The notes: generated from the sequence alone by a model not told the origin. DNA of 64,000 nt from Nemopilema nomurai (GCA_003864495.1 ML133482.1:115954-179953), one strand, 5' to 3'; counted from the stretch's first letter, positions 13,406-25,437 are shown. Program-made: numbers and translations.

Positions 13406-14582
13406 AACTGTGGGATACCGTAGCTTTATGATAAGCCACTTTAAAGCATACATATGCGCAGTATCTATGGTAATGTCCTGACAGGGGGATTCCTGGGCAT
13501 CAACACTTACTGAGCAAAGGCATTGCACAGGTTTCAAAGTGGCGGACAATACTGGAAAGGATGCATGCCTGGCATAGCAACATTCAGTGGTGCATTTACC
13601 CATGGGCCCAGGGACCGCTTAAAGGCCTTGAGTCATGATAAATGGAAAGCGTATACCCAAATTGCAAAAATTGCTGAGTCATTATGATAGTTCCGTTAAT
13701 CTGATTGGCTGTGAAGCAAACTGCCCACATGATGTTTTAACCTCGCAGTTGATGTCTGATCACATGAAAGCCGATTTATCACATGAAAACAGACAACAGC
13801 CCTTGGAATACCGCTATTTACCATGACTCAAAGGTGCTGTTGATGAATCAAATAGGATGACACGAAATATTTGGAGTTTTTTAGGGGATCCCATTAACTT
13901 TGGGCCAGGGCCCCGGCAATGCGGCACTGGTAGCATTGAACAATTGCTTCATTTTATTTCATCGCGTAAAACCAAAATCGGTTTTAACGCACCAACGATG
14001 AGATATTCAGTGGAAAGTTCGCCGTGGAAATTTACCCTAATTTGCGCCGATTAATGCTGAATAAATAATACAAATAGTCGTTTGTAGTCGATATTTGCGT
14101 GAACTTCAAGGAGAAATGCGTTTCAGCAAAAAGTGATAACCTCATTCTTTGAAGAAGAATACTGCTAAGTGCTTATACTTTTGTTGCTGATATATGCCTC
14201 TCTGACAGAATCATTGTGCAACTAAGAACAGAGGCAAGAAGGTAGCAATGCACGTACAATACTGGCTGATGGAATATTGTAAATGATCCTTATTCTAATT
14301 CAGGATATAGAGAGAAACATTCGATTTAGGGTATAGCGAGAAACATTCTCGTTCATTTTGATCGAATTAAGCATGTCATCGAAAGGGAATCGTTGACTGA
14401 AGAACCAAAAGCCTGGGACTTATCTACTGGGTGTTAGGGTGGTTGCACCCGTTTGGATCGCAGGTCGGTAAATTGTACGGAAGTTCGGTTAATGCTATGG
14501 ATTCGTCGATAGATGCGTATCTCGACTTTCTATCATATATGTATACTAGTTTATTTGTAGTAGACAACAAGATTTCTTATAA
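13406..14582. other. Unassigned spacer
   Basis: No exon, RNA gene or repeat shared with other parts of the window was recognised. Open frames at 13.6-14.05 kb are about 65 codons long with no known motif. Confidence 0.4.
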
Positions 14583-15020
14583 CGTTTCAGCGAGTGCGTG
14601 GAAATAACCGACCGAGCGAGGCTTGCACTCATGACCCTTAAAAAGAGGGGCGGTGTGGAAAAATAGCTTGGCTTTGAGTAATGGCTTGATGGCTTGATGG
14701 CTTGATGGCTTGATGGCTTGATGGCTTGATGGCTTGATAGCTTGATGGCTTGATGGCTTGATAGCTTGATGGCTTGATAGCTTGATGGCTTGATGGCTTG
14801 ATGGCTTGATAGCTTGATGGCTTGATGGCTTGATGGCTTGATGGCTTGATGGCTTGATGGCTTGATGGCTTGATGGCTTGATGGCTTGATGGCTTGATGG
14901 TTTGATGGCTTGATGGCTTGATGGCTTGATGGCTTGATGGCTTGATGGCTTGATAGCACTCTCCAATAGCTCAGTTGGTAGAGCGCTTGACATACGACGT
15001 GACACGACGTCAAGGACAAC
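14583..15020. repeat. tRNA-derived repeat with an internal 8-bp minisatellite expansion
   Basis: The block matches two other copies in this window (31,373-31,470 on plus; about 32,560-32,700 on minus). Shared parts are an AGAGGGGCGGTGTGG-like stretch, AAATAGCTTGGCTTTGAGT, and a tRNA D-arm-like A box (TAGCTCAGTTGGTAGAGCGC) at about 14,967. At 14,681-14,956 the unit GATGGCTT, sometimes GATAGCTT, is repeated about 34 times; the copy at 31.4 kb has only one to two units. The tRNA-like part is incomplete, so this is not called a tRNA gene. Confidence 0.8.
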
Positions 15021-15502
15021 TACTTTAACCTTTGTACCCCTGCGATCTTCGTTGCTCGCAAGGGGACTTTTACTAAGATCTTGTGCAATTGTCACTTGTA
15101 GAGCTTGCTGATCTTGGGTTTGACAACTTAATGTGTAGATCAATCGATGGGGTCACAATGGTTACCCTTTTGGAATAGACGTTCATTGATACATTTGTCT
15201 ACTTCTTTGCTGCGTATTTTTGCTTTATGTAACAGCTCTTTGTTCATAGCTGAATTGTGGTCAATTAAAAGTCGATTAAAAAGATGGATCAGAAAACCTA
15301 AATTAATATATTGGATGTTTCGGTTGGAAAAGAGGGTTTATTTTGCTTAACAGTGTTTTGTGGGAAACGATCATTTCATCGATTTATTTGTTCTAAGCCC
15401 TTGAAAAAAAGACTATCAGCCGCAGAAAGGACACATATTCAAACTTGTCTGGAGACAATGAGTAGACGCAAAACTTAGCCTCATTTGGAAACAGGAAGAC
15501 AT
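15021..15502. other. Unassigned spacer before a MITE
   Basis: About 480 bp without a recognisable gene or repeat; one 67-codon open frame has no known motif. Confidence 0.4.
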
Positions 15503-15504
15503 TA

Positions 15505-15904
15505 CACGCTTTTTTTTATAAAGAACCATTTTATAAGGAACCTACATGTAGAAGGCCGAAATATTTAAAGAACTTATACTACTAAAAACGAAATCCCTAA
15601 GGAACTTTTCGATTTAAAAATTCGTTATAACTGCAAGCATCAAGAGCTAAAAAGCCCGTTCCATTAATTTGCAGCCAATTCTCGCATAGATTGTTTGCTA
15701 TTAGTGTGTCAGGTGCTTCGTCGAGTAGTTTCTGCATATGCTGTCTCGCCCCTCTCACTATTATGTGTTAAGGCTTATTGATGTGCAGTGAAAATTAAGG
15801 AACTTTTAAGGAACTTTTGATACTAAAATCTGATGTTTTGAGGTCTACGAATAAGGAACTTTTGGAACTAGGCCTTGTGGTAGTTTCCTTATAAAAAAAA
15901 CGTG
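15505..15904 (+). mobile_element. TA-flanked MITE, copy 1 (400 bp)
   Basis: The left end is CACGCTTTTTTTTATAAAG and the right end is the near reverse complement, CTTATAAAAAAAACGTG. The element is flanked by TA on both sides (15,503-15,504 and 15,905-15,906). An inverted copy at 45,818-46,215 shares the interior, including GGAACCTACATGTAGAAGGC. The TA duplication suits the Tc1/mariner superfamily, but no transposase is present. Confidence 0.85.
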
Positions 15905-16032
15905 TACCTCAAATTTGAAAGTACCTTTCATCCTCGAATTTACGCACTCCCTTCCTATATGAATTTTTAGGGGAGTGGGGAATGTATGATCGCGGGTCGA
16001 CAAAATTTTGTAGGATTTCCAGCAATTTGGCA

Positions 16033-16640
16033 GGTGTTTCTTAATGGAGAACTAGAAGAAGAGATATACATGTTACAACCAGAAGTCTACAAAGAGAAAG
16101 GCAAAGAAACCTTTGTTTGCAAGTTGAGTAAAGTATTGATGGATTGAGGCAATCATCAAGATGTTGGCTCAGAACAATGGATGCATAAATGAAGAATAAC
16201 GACTACGAGCAATGCCAAGATGATTTTTGTTTGTATGTCAAGCGTGTGGGAGCAGAGTTTATGGTCATGCTTAATACGTCGATGATATGCTATTAGCTTG
16301 TAGCAGTAAAGAGATATTGCAAAATAAAAAAGAAGCATTGCAAAAACAGTTTTGCATGAAAGATCTGTGTAAAGGTCTTTATTGTTTTGGAATTCAGATT
16401 TAATGTAACCGAGCTGAAAAGAGAATTTTGCTGCATCAAAGCACACATCTTTAAAATTTGCTGCAGAAATATGGGATGCCGAATTGTCAAGCAGTTCCAA
16501 CACCACATGAGCTAATAAAAGGCTTCTGATTAATATTATCCATGGTTTGTGAATAGGAAATATGTCATATCAGATGAGATAACACGAAGAGAAGGCTCAT
16601 TAATGAACCACATAAATGCCGATCAAAATTCTGTTCTAAG
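16033..16640 (+). mobile_element. Ty1/copia reverse transcriptase remnant
   Basis: Conceptual translation in shifting frames gives VFLNGELEEEIYM at 16,033, then VCKLSK, then YVDDMLLACSS at 16,275-16,307, the catalytic YVDD box in its copia form, followed by FCMKDL and, after a stop, KYGMPNCQAVPTP. This is the order found in copia-type pol polyproteins. Stops and frameshifts interrupt it, no LTRs or integrase were found, and it is clearly dead. It sits just downstream of the first transporter gene and part of it recurs at 26.43 kb. Confidence 0.85.
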
Positions 16641-16848
16641 TTAGGCTATCTTAGTTGTTTTAATTTTTATTGGTCATTCCGAGTAAGTTGCAACGCATCG
16701 CATCATGTAATCGCTTTTCTATTAGGACACCAAGATTCCATGTCGTATTAGAGGCAAGTGTAACATTTGAATCAATAACAAAACGTAAGGGTAGATATAA
16801 AAGAAAAGCCTATTCTAGACAAATAAAGTGATCAAATGGTTAAATATG

Positions 16849-18189
16849 CTACTTCAATTGTTCTTCTTTTGTTTCTACAATAAAACGAAATACCAGGAGC
16901 AAACCCAATGCAGTCAATCCATGCAGAATGCCAAACGAAAGAGTGTTACTAAAGTGATATAGATACATTGCTACGGATTGCCCATATAAAATACCGAACT
17001 GCCTAGCCGCATAAGCAATGCCACTGCCACTCGCTCTTATCGTAGTAGGAAGGAGCTCTGCCCTATAAACTAGAAGGACATTGTTGAAAGTCGATGAAAC
17101 TATGATGGTAAGAGTCACCGTAACGAGCAGGGGCCACCCACGCAGAGGCCAGTAGTATGGCACAAGTAACACAGCAAGGAGGATGACAAGAATTCGGAAT
17201 GTACGTTTTCTTGTGACTTTGCCAACTAACAAATATGATATGACGCTGGAAATAAAGGCACCAGCCTCTACAGCCCAGCGATACTTGTACGTCAATTTGC
17301 TTGAACAATCTCCGCATTCTGAATCATCTGAATTTTCCCCAAACTGCATTGAACCATATCGTGCGGTTGCCGAAAGGCTGCCACCATAAAACTGTAGGAA
17401 GGAAATTAGAACAATCCTTTTGACGTCCTCATATTTCCAGGATTGTCCCTTGAAGACAGTTATTTTTACACTGTTTTCGTCTCTTGAATTGGGAATAGCT
17501 GTGTAGTCATTGTCAAATCCATTCACCTTAGCAATCTTATTCAAAACGTTGTTAGCTGCATCGTATTTTCCAGCAGTCGCCAGAAATCGTGGTGATTCTG
17601 GGAGAATAAACACTGCAAAGCCTGATATAGCCATTGGTATGGTCTCAGAGATTGCATCGAACCATCTCCATGTTAGATACTTCAGCGAAAGCATGGCAGC
17701 AACTAGACCATACCCACACCCAACAAAGTAAGCTACTTGAAATATTGACAAGTATTTACGTTTTGACATCGGCATAATCTCCATTGCGTATGTAGATGAT
17801 AATAGTGCACTTGACGAGACCAGGCCAATACTTCCTCGTATTATCGATAAAAGTAAAACGTTGGATGACAGTGAAAAGAGGAAAGTTAGATATGCATTGA
17901 AAAGAAATGCCAAAATCATCATTTTGCGTCTTCCATACTTATCAGACAGCCTTCCAAGCAGAATTGATCCTACGATTTTCACTGCTGCTTCAGGCAAAAC
18001 AATCAAGGCTGCAGTCATATAACTCAAGTTCCATTTGCAGCGTAGGTACGGCTCCAATATGGCGACAAGGTTTTCTGAAGTCGAGTACGAAAAATATCGT
18101 AGCCACAAAATGAATAAAGCAGCGGTTTGAAACTTCCCAAATCCAATGTTCTCAATCTGCTGATTTACCCGGACCTGCCCGTCTTCCAT
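16849..18189 (-). CDS. SVOP/SV2-like MFS transporter, copy 1 (446 aa)
   Basis: A single uninterrupted exon starts MEDGQVRVNQQIENIGFGKF. The open frame extends 35 codons further upstream, but the conserved start across paralogues is this Met. Hydrophobic segments suggest about 12 TM helices. Motifs by residue: LEPYLRCKW near 45-53, MFS motif A GRLSDKYGRRKM at 79-90, PESPRFLA at 197-204, a hydrophilic central loop at about 205-258, and ELLPTTIRASGSG near 378. This order matches the synaptic vesicle 2-related (SVOP)/SLC22-like carriers, which are secondary transporters in plasma or vesicle membranes. Substrate is unknown. The loop Cys pair CGDC follows TM7; the N-linked site seen there in other copies is absent (SKLTY). 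It lies between the copia remnant and a flank shared with other copies. Confidence 0.88.
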   Translation of the reverse strand: MEDGQVRVNQQIENIGFGKFQTAALFILWLRYFSYSTSENLVAILEPYLRCKWNLSYMTAALIVLPEAAVKIVGSILLGRLSDKYGRRKMMILAFLFNAYLTFLFSLSSNVLLLSIIRGSIGLVSSSALLSSTYAMEIMPMSKRKYLSIFQVAYFVGCGYGLVAAMLSLKYLTWRWFDAISETIPMAISGFAVFILPESPRFLATAGKYDAANNVLNKIAKVNGFDNDYTAIPNSRDENSVKITVFKGQSWKYEDVKRIVLISFLQFYGGSLSATARYGSMQFGENSDDSECGDCSSKLTYKYRWAVEAGAFISSVISYLLVGKVTRKRTFRILVILLAVLLVPYYWPLRGWPLLVTVTLTIIVSSTFNNVLLVYRAELLPTTIRASGSGIAYAARQFGILYGQSVAMYLYHFSNTLSFGILHGLTALGLLLVFRFIVETKEEQLK

Positions 18190-20520
18190 TTTGAAAACGA
18201 AATGTCTTATACCAGTGCTTTGACCAGACAAGGGCCGAGGTGATTTGTTTGAGCCTATCAACGATTCTGGCCATGGCGAAGGCGTATTTAACATATTTTC
18301 ACCAAGTCCCTTTTGTTTTCGCTGCTATTCATGCGTAATGCGCATTTGGGTGGGACATTTGGTAGACGTTTTTGAAAACAAGAGATAGATATGGAACATA
18401 CTACATTGGCAAAAGTAGAACAGAACGTCTCTTAGGAATAGAAAAGCCGTAGAGTACTTGCAAGATAAAACAACTGTCACTCCAAATGATACGCAAAGCC
18501 TTTCAATGAAATTTGAATCCATAAAACGGGACGCAATAGACGAGACAATTACTTACGCTCTCGTTCTTGCTTCATCTCATCATCCTAAAGATTTCAACTG
18601 GAAAATTGAAGGTGGTTGATGAAATATTTTGCAAAGAAGCGAAGGGGGGGGGGCATTTAAGGGAAACATGCTTCTTATTTAAATTAATGAGATTAATAAA
18701 CATTATCAGAAGACAGAAGAAATCCTATGATGCTTACCAAATTACATCGTTGCAAACAGACAGACTTGAGTTAGTCAAGATGTCGAATGATCGTTGATTA
18801 TAATCGTTTCTTGGTTTCGTTCACAGATCGTTTGAAATTTAAATACAGCTGCTGTTTATTGGGTGAATTGATTGTTGTCAAATGCAGTTATCTCGCCTGG
18901 GATTTGAAACATTCCACATCGTATCACTTTGAGCTTTGAATTATAGTTGAAAGGCAAAAAATATGAAATATTTATTTGCATCATAAAAAGTAGATTGTTC
19001 TATTCTGAAGCTAGTAACCCAATGGACACATTGTATTGGTAAGAATATTTTTACATTCAAGCATTGTACATCTAGGTTTGAATATCAAAGGTCACAATTG
19101 ATAACATAAAGCTATCTTCTCTTTGATTATATAACAGATTTGGGTCAACATAGAAATTCTTTCAGAGCTTTCAGAGCCATTTAGGCCCCGTTCACACTGC
19201 TCCGTTTTCATATGAAAACGGAGCAAAACTTATCCGTTTTGGCCTTGCGTTCACATTGCTCCGATGTGAAAACGGATGTTTTTGAAAACGCTAACGAAAA
19301 CGCATAAATCTGAAAACGGTGCGTTTTGAAAACGGTCCATTTTCAATGTGAACGCCAAAAACGGAGACATTTGAAAACGCTAAGAACAGCAGCAAGATTC
19401 CATGCTGAAGGCGCCACGAATCACATTACAGTATATTTCAAAATAGCTGACATTGGAGCGAAAACAACTGTTGTCCAAATTTTGTTGCTTTTGCTTCGGT
19501 TCGGAGTTGCATAGCAATAATTTCGTTTACTTTTTAATCTTCAAAGCAATTTCTTGATACAATTTTTTATCGATTTCTTGATGCAAAATCAATAATGGCC
19601 TGGCTTCGTGTGTGGGTTTCGGTTTGGCGCCAATTTTGTGGCAAAAGGGCTCGCGTTGAAAGGGATGCCGTAACTGCGTTTTTGCTAGAGCAATGAGAAC
19701 GCCTATCATTTTCATAGCGTTTTCATTTTGAAACGGAGCAATGTGAACGGATCGCGTTTTTATTTACAAAAACGGATAGAAATGAAAACGGAGCAGTGTG
19801 AACGTGGCCTTAGAGAAAGCAATGAAAATTAAAAAGTGGAATTCGAAATTCGAGACAATTGTGTATTCAGATTGACAATATGTCTGCTTTTGTCACCCAA
19901 ATACATTTAAGACATTCTATCTTTGACGCAAAAGGTATTAGGCTAAATTCCTTCAAAACAAACTTATAAAAAGGTTTTCCAGTCTTAAGTGGGAAATTGA
20001 ATTACTGCACTCAACTGTAGCGTTGATAGATTATATTAAAGATTAAGTAAGTGTTTTCGCTTATCTTTTGGCCAAGCTACCATGACATACGCAAAGAAAA
20101 AAAAGTTTACAAAGTAAAAGCGGACAAAAAGAACTTCTACGAATATACCATAGTGAGAGCCAACGAAAAAGGGAGGTGCCAAGTACGCAATAACCAGTAG
20201 AAGGGACATGAATAGAACCATTGGATGCTGCTAGAACTCCATTTTATGAACTTCTTAACGAAATAATGATATTTACAGCCTAATGATATTTGGTCACATC
20301 TAACGACATATGAATTTCCTACAAATCGCATCAATCGCTATCGCAAGGCTGAGGAGACAGAATGCATTAGTGTGCTTGGGTTTATAGAACCCTCAAAAGA
20401 AATATTGAAAAAAATGAATCTCTGGCGAAAATGTCTACCTTAAGGCAACAGTTCTAATTTGCAGAGACATTGGGAATCGTAACATGATATTGGGTAGGGT
20501 AAATAGGCATCGCCTTTACA
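18190..20520. repeat. Duplicated 5' flank of transporter copy 1
   Basis: Several blocks recur upstream of other transporter copies. 18,325-18,505 matches 37,870-38,070 and 33,655-33,790. 18,625-19,183 and 19,813-20,400 match 27,390-28,510 and 33,785-34,990. No open frame longer than about 76 codons is supported. The MITE at 19,184-19,809 interrupts the block here only. Confidence 0.8.
19184..19809. mobile_element. PIF/Harbinger-type MITE (626 bp) with TTA target duplication
   Basis: The left end GGCCCCGTTCACACTGCTCC and the reverse complement of the right end, GGCCACGTTCACACTGCTCC, differ at one position, and the match continues to about 28 bp. TTA flanks both sides (19,181-19,183; 19,810-19,812). 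The duplicated flank at 34,281-34,300 has a single TTA in the same context and no insert. The interior is rich in AAAACG motifs and has no transposase. A 3-bp TTA duplication is typical of PIF/Harbinger. Confidence 0.88.
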
Positions 20521-22298
20521 TTCTTTAGTTTGAAATTCAAGGCCACATCGTATCACTTTGAGCTTTAAATTATAGTCGAGAGGCAAAGCATATGAAATAT
20601 TTGTTTGCATGACGAAGAAGCAGATTGTTCTATTCTGAAGTTAGTAATCATATGGATACATGTGTTGGTAAGTATTTTTCTACATTCAAGAATTCTACAT
20701 CTAGGTTTGGATGACGAAGGTCACAATTAATAACATAAAGCTATCTTCTCTTTGACTAGATGCAAGAAATGAAACAACATAGAAAGCAAACAAGACTTGA
20801 AATACGCTCGAGAAATAAAGACCATCCCCCTCTTCGATTCGCTCAAGATATGTAAATGTTTCGATTTTTTGTATTGTTCCAATCGACATGCTAGAAAAAC
20901 CGGACCCTTAGACTCTTAGACCCCTGGAACCCCTAAGACCATTCAATTGACATTCAGCTCAATTCAGTTCAATTTCAACGATTCCAAATTTTTTCATCGA
21001 ATTTTGACAAACATGGCAAAATTTGGGGATGGGGAGGGGGTGATCAAATTTATCTTGTTTAGAGCCTGGATAATATTCAAACGGACTGCCAAGAAGGCTG
21101 TTTTTGTTCTTTCAAGTGTTACCTGCTTTCTTTGCTACACAGAGCTTCTCAAACCTACACTAGAAATGTACCCATTCCGTTTTACATCCACCGCCTCAAT
21201 GCTCTATATTCTTTTGAGATTTGCTGGTATAATAGGATGGAAAATTTACCCAGGCAATACGCCTGAACAAAAGTCTATCTGTTTTGATTACGTTTATGTA
21301 ATAAAGAGTTGATAAAAATAGCAGAATTATTGGAAGTATGGACAGTACAAGTGCATCTTTTGAGACGTCATGATTTACAATGCTTCAGCCTACAGCAGTG
21401 TTCTTTGCCAAGATACTAAATTATTTCAGGTATAATTCTATACTATTTTTGTTTTGTAAATCAGTATATCGTCGAGTTGGTCCTTTTGAGTCAGGCATAC
21501 TCTTTAAGCCATTACCTTGTCGCTATTTGGAACCATTACTTCTGTGCCACATAAAACAAAGACCCCGTTTACGCGCGAGACCAGACCGGACCCAAAAGAG
21601 TACAATTTGGCCTTGCAATTACAAGGCAACTGGCAGGTCCCAACAGTTCTGCGATTGCTCTCAGAGAATCCGATCCAAGTAAAAGGGTGGATTTGATCCA
21701 GAGTGGATCCGTTAACGATATTTGTCGAAAGAAAGCCGATGTTTCTCGATTCGAGGTAGTTTGAATATGTAATCTTTGATATTTTGGTGACAGAAAACTC
21801 AACATCACATTGACAGAGTTCTGTGTTGAAGAATTTATACACAAAGAAATGGTGAAATTTATGAAATTCCATCATGTTTTCAAACCAAAATAATTATATA
21901 CCCTTTAGACATACATTACCAAAGAACTTGATCGGCGGAGGCATTTGTGAAGAATTTATAAACGATAAACGATTACTGTTTCAGCACAATTCACATTTCA
22001 GTTTGATGTAGCCGTGTTGAACGATCGACATTAATGTATAACTTACCGGGAAAAATGTGAATTTACGGACGGCTAACAATAAATCGAGCTAAAAATGAAT
22101 GCCCTTTTAATCACATAGACCTAATTTTCCATATCGAATACGGAACAAGACCTGCCAAAGAACTGATTTTAACTTTGAAAAATTGGGAAACATGAGGTAC
22201 AATATGTAGGCAAATAAAGTAAGTATTTGCAAGACAATAATCAATACAGTAATCAAATTGTTGTCCACGCAAAAAGGTTATCAAATTCATTAAGTATG
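20521..22298. other. Spacer between transporter copies 1 and 2, with internal duplications
   Basis: 20,548-20,760 is a second, diverged copy of the 18,915-19,130 flank block, so that block is present twice upstream of copy 1. 21,850-22,060 is a weaker relative of the block at 29,065-29,370. A 121-codon plus-strand frame at 20,947-21,312 (one or two hydrophobic stretches) has no known motif and no paralogue here, so it is not called a gene. Confidence 0.5.
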
Positions 22299-23639
22299 CT
22301 ACTTCAAGTGTTCTTCTTTGGTTTCTATGATACAACAACAAACCACGAACAAACTCAATGCAGTCAATCCATGTAAAATGCCAAACGAAAGAGTGTTACT
22401 AAAATGGTAAAGATACATGGCTATGAATTGTCCAAGAAGGTAACCAAGCTGCGAAGCAGCTTCAGAGATACCACATCCACTCGCTCTAATCCTAGTAGGA
22501 AGGAGCTCTGCCCTATAAACTAGAAGAACGTTATTCAGAGTCGACGAAACCATAACTGTTAGAGTTAAAGTAACAAAAAGGGTCCACCCACGCTGAGGCC
22601 AGTAGTATGGCACAAGTAGCACAACAAGGAGGATGACCAGAAGTCGCATTGTACGTTTTCTTGTGACTTTGCCCAGCAAAAAATATGATATTGCACTAGA
22701 TATCAAGACACCAACCTCTACAGCCCAGCGATACTTGTATGTCAAATTTTTAAAACATTCTCCACATTTTGAATCATCTGAATTTTCCCCAAACTGCATT
22801 GAACCATATCGTGCAGTTGCCGAAAGGCTGCCACCATAAAATTGTAGAAAGGAAATTAGAACAATTCTTTTGACGTTCTCATATTTCCAGGATTCTTCCT
22901 TGAAGACAGTAATTCTTACGTTGTTTTCTTCTCTGGAATTAGAAATAGCTGTATACCCATTGTCAAATCCATTCACCATGGCAATCTTATTCAAAACGTT
23001 ATTTGCTGAATCAAATTTTCCGGCACTCGCCAGAAACCGTGGTGATTCTGGGAGAAATAACACTGCAAAGCCTGATATGGCCATTGGTATGGTCTCAGAG
23101 ATTGCATCGAACCATCTCCATGTTAGATACTTTAGCGAAATCAGGGCAGCAATAATTCCATACCCACTTCCGGCGAAGGCCGCTGCTTCAAACATTGACA
23201 TGTATTTACGCTTGGATATCGGCAAAATCTCCATCGCGTATGTAATTGACAATAGTGTACTTGACGAGACCAGGCCGATGGCCCCACGTATTACCGACAA
23301 AAGAATTAAACTTGATGACAGCGAAAATAGCAGAGTTAGATATGCATTGAAAAGAAATGCCAAAATCATCATTCTGCGCCTACCATACTTATCAGACAGC
23401 CTTCCAAGCAGAATTGATCCTGCGATTTTCACTGCTGCTTCAGGCAAAATAATCCAAGCTGCGGTCATGTAACTCAAGTTCCATTTGCAGCGTAGGTACG
23501 GCTCCAATATGGCGACAAGGTTTTCTGAAGAAAAGTATGAAAATAGACGTAGCGACAAAATAAATAGGGCAGTGATTTGAAACTTCCCAAATCCAATGTT
23601 CTCAATCTGCTGATTTACTCTGACTTGCCCGTCTTCCAT
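22299..23639 (-). CDS. SVOP/SV2-like MFS transporter, copy 2 (446 aa)
   Basis: Single-exon paralogue of copy 1 with the same motif order: LEPYLRCKW, GRLSDKYGRRRM, PESPRFLA, ELLPTRIRASGCG. The conserved start is MEDGQVRVNQQIEN at 23,639. An open frame runs 95 codons further upstream, and its last 64 codons align without gaps to the region before copy 3 (see findings). The lumenal loop after TM7 keeps a Cys pair (CGEC) and gains a possible N-glycosylation site (NLT). The intact frame suggests it is functional. Confidence 0.88.
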   Translation of the reverse strand: MEDGQVRVNQQIENIGFGKFQITALFILSLRLFSYFSSENLVAILEPYLRCKWNLSYMTAAWIILPEAAVKIAGSILLGRLSDKYGRRRMMILAFLFNAYLTLLFSLSSSLILLSVIRGAIGLVSSSTLLSITYAMEILPISKRKYMSMFEAAAFAGSGYGIIAALISLKYLTWRWFDAISETIPMAISGFAVLFLPESPRFLASAGKFDSANNVLNKIAMVNGFDNGYTAISNSREENNVRITVFKEESWKYENVKRIVLISFLQFYGGSLSATARYGSMQFGENSDDSKCGECFKNLTYKYRWAVEVGVLISSAISYFLLGKVTRKRTMRLLVILLVVLLVPYYWPQRGWTLFVTLTLTVMVSSTLNNVLLVYRAELLPTRIRASGCGISEAASQLGYLLGQFIAMYLYHFSNTLSFGILHGLTALSLFVVCCCIIETKEEHLK

Positions 23640-25437
23640 TTTGAAAAAGAAATGACTTAAACAAGTGGTTAACTTTGCGGGTAGTTTTCGAGATGAGGTA
23701 TTATTGTTTGTTTCTAGTTGCAGGGATAATATCGATTCACTATTGTACCAGACAAAGGCATCAACGTTTTGTTTGAGCCTATCAGCGACTTCTGGCCATG
23801 GTGCATGCTCTTTTACCATGTTTCCCCCCATATCCCCTTTGTTCCTGTGGCAGTGGGTGAACCAGAGAAACAAAGCATTTTTGAATACACCATGAACTCG
23901 TAAACTATCTACACACTGGAGCATTCTACTTAAGTCTCGAAATTACCAAGACGCAAGGAGCCTGGCACTACTTTGTCTTCAACATTAATACGGCTAATAT
24001 ACGATTATGCTCACCGATTGACATGCGAGTATGCGACCCGAAAGGGGTCTACTAGAAACGTTCGTTTGGAAAGCACATCCTTCACAAAACACTCCCCCGA
24101 TTTGATTCACGAGTGATCAAGTTTACTCTAAAAAATATATGTAATTCGAACATAACCAACTTTAACAGTGCATAAGCGTAAATATATAATGAATATATAT
24201 GCAATTATTTCAATTGTCCGTCCATACGTATAAGTTCCCAATTACAGCGGTTACGTCTAAGCCTATTTGGTACCATGGGTACATGTTCGCTCTGCGCATG
24301 AAGCGTATCTGATGAGGCCTTTTGCGGCGTATGCGAAGTACTCGCTAGCTGCAAGTGCGCCTGTGCGCAAATTTCCAAAGGTACAAGTAATTTCTAAGGG
24401 CGACACAATACCTTTGTACCATACCAACCTTTGTCGTTTGCAATTTGCAACTTTGCAGATCTGGTGCTGTCATCCGTACCCGGAAAAAGATTGGTTATTT
24501 TCCCTGGCTTCCAAAACCTTCTCTTCGTTTGCTCATTCTTGATGAGTACAATGTCCCTCGTTGACACTACTGGTTCCTTGACGTTTGCCTTTGGTCTGCA
24601 AGCAGCCTAAATAATACTCATTTTTCCACCTTGTAGTAAAATGACTTAACAACAATCAATTATATTTCGCCCGCTTCGATAATGTTTCATATGTGCTAAT
24701 CAACTCATAATACCTGTTCTGTGGCAAATGTGCCAAGTTTCTTCCATTAATGAGGTGGGAAGGGGTGTCAGAATAAGAGATCCCTTCACTGTCATCGTGA
24801 ACATAAGTAATTGATCTTTAATTAATTATCCCTTCGATTTCGATAAGAATGGTGTTCATTTAATTACAGTTGAGCCTTGCGCGCCCTACTACCTTCACAA
24901 TACACCTTTGCAAACTTCTTATCATTCTTCCCAAGCTCCACCTTCCCAAGGGCTCTTTTCGGTTTTAAGTGGCCATTTGACACCTTGCACTGTAAATGTG
25001 TAGAAGCGAGTTGAGATGGGTTTCTTCCGACTGCGTTGCTCAACCTCTATGGACGATCCGTGCCAAAGTTGTTTTTTTAACGTGCAGAGAACACGGAGTG
25101 CTTGCAAGGGAAGTGCTTCAAACAATCTGGGTGTTGTTAGCAGCTTCTATGTTCTCTTGGCTGCAGATTAAAACGTTTTAGCCTTGTCACTCAATAACTT
25201 CCCTGGCAAACCACTACATCCTACCAAACGGCAAAAGCTCACAAAACAAGACTCTACCGACAACGATTCTACAAGTTCTAGTTGTAAAGCCCTGGTTGCC
25301 ATGCATGAAATAGGCAATCAAAGTACTTTATGGCATTGGTGGATCCGTTTGATAGATAAAGATGGCAAGCAAAAGAAATTCATGTGTTTACAAAAGGTGA
25401 ACCTCCATCTATTCTGCACGATTGCAGATCTGGTCAG
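23640..25437. other. 5' flank of copy 2 and unassigned spacer
   Basis: 23,640-23,845 is homologous to the flank of copy 3 (30,945-31,150) and includes the possible N-terminal extension. Homology stops after CCCTTTGTTCC. From 24.2 to 25.4 kb there are open frames of 60-116 codons on both strands without recognisable motifs; 24.9-25.4 kb could be a decayed foreign gene fragment. Confidence 0.4.

Noticed and set aside
14546..15143. Minus-strand SHQAIKPS repeat proteins
   Set aside because: They are read from the 8-bp GATGGCTT array within a transposable repeat.
21560..21720. DNA transposon end suggested by GACCCCGTTTACGCGCGAGA
   Set aside because: No matching inverted end or target duplication could be found nearby.
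22870..23472. Antisense frames of about 200 codons opposite transporter copies 2, 3 and 5
   Set aside because: They recur because the sense genes are homologous; sense frames carry all MFS motifs and antisense ones none.
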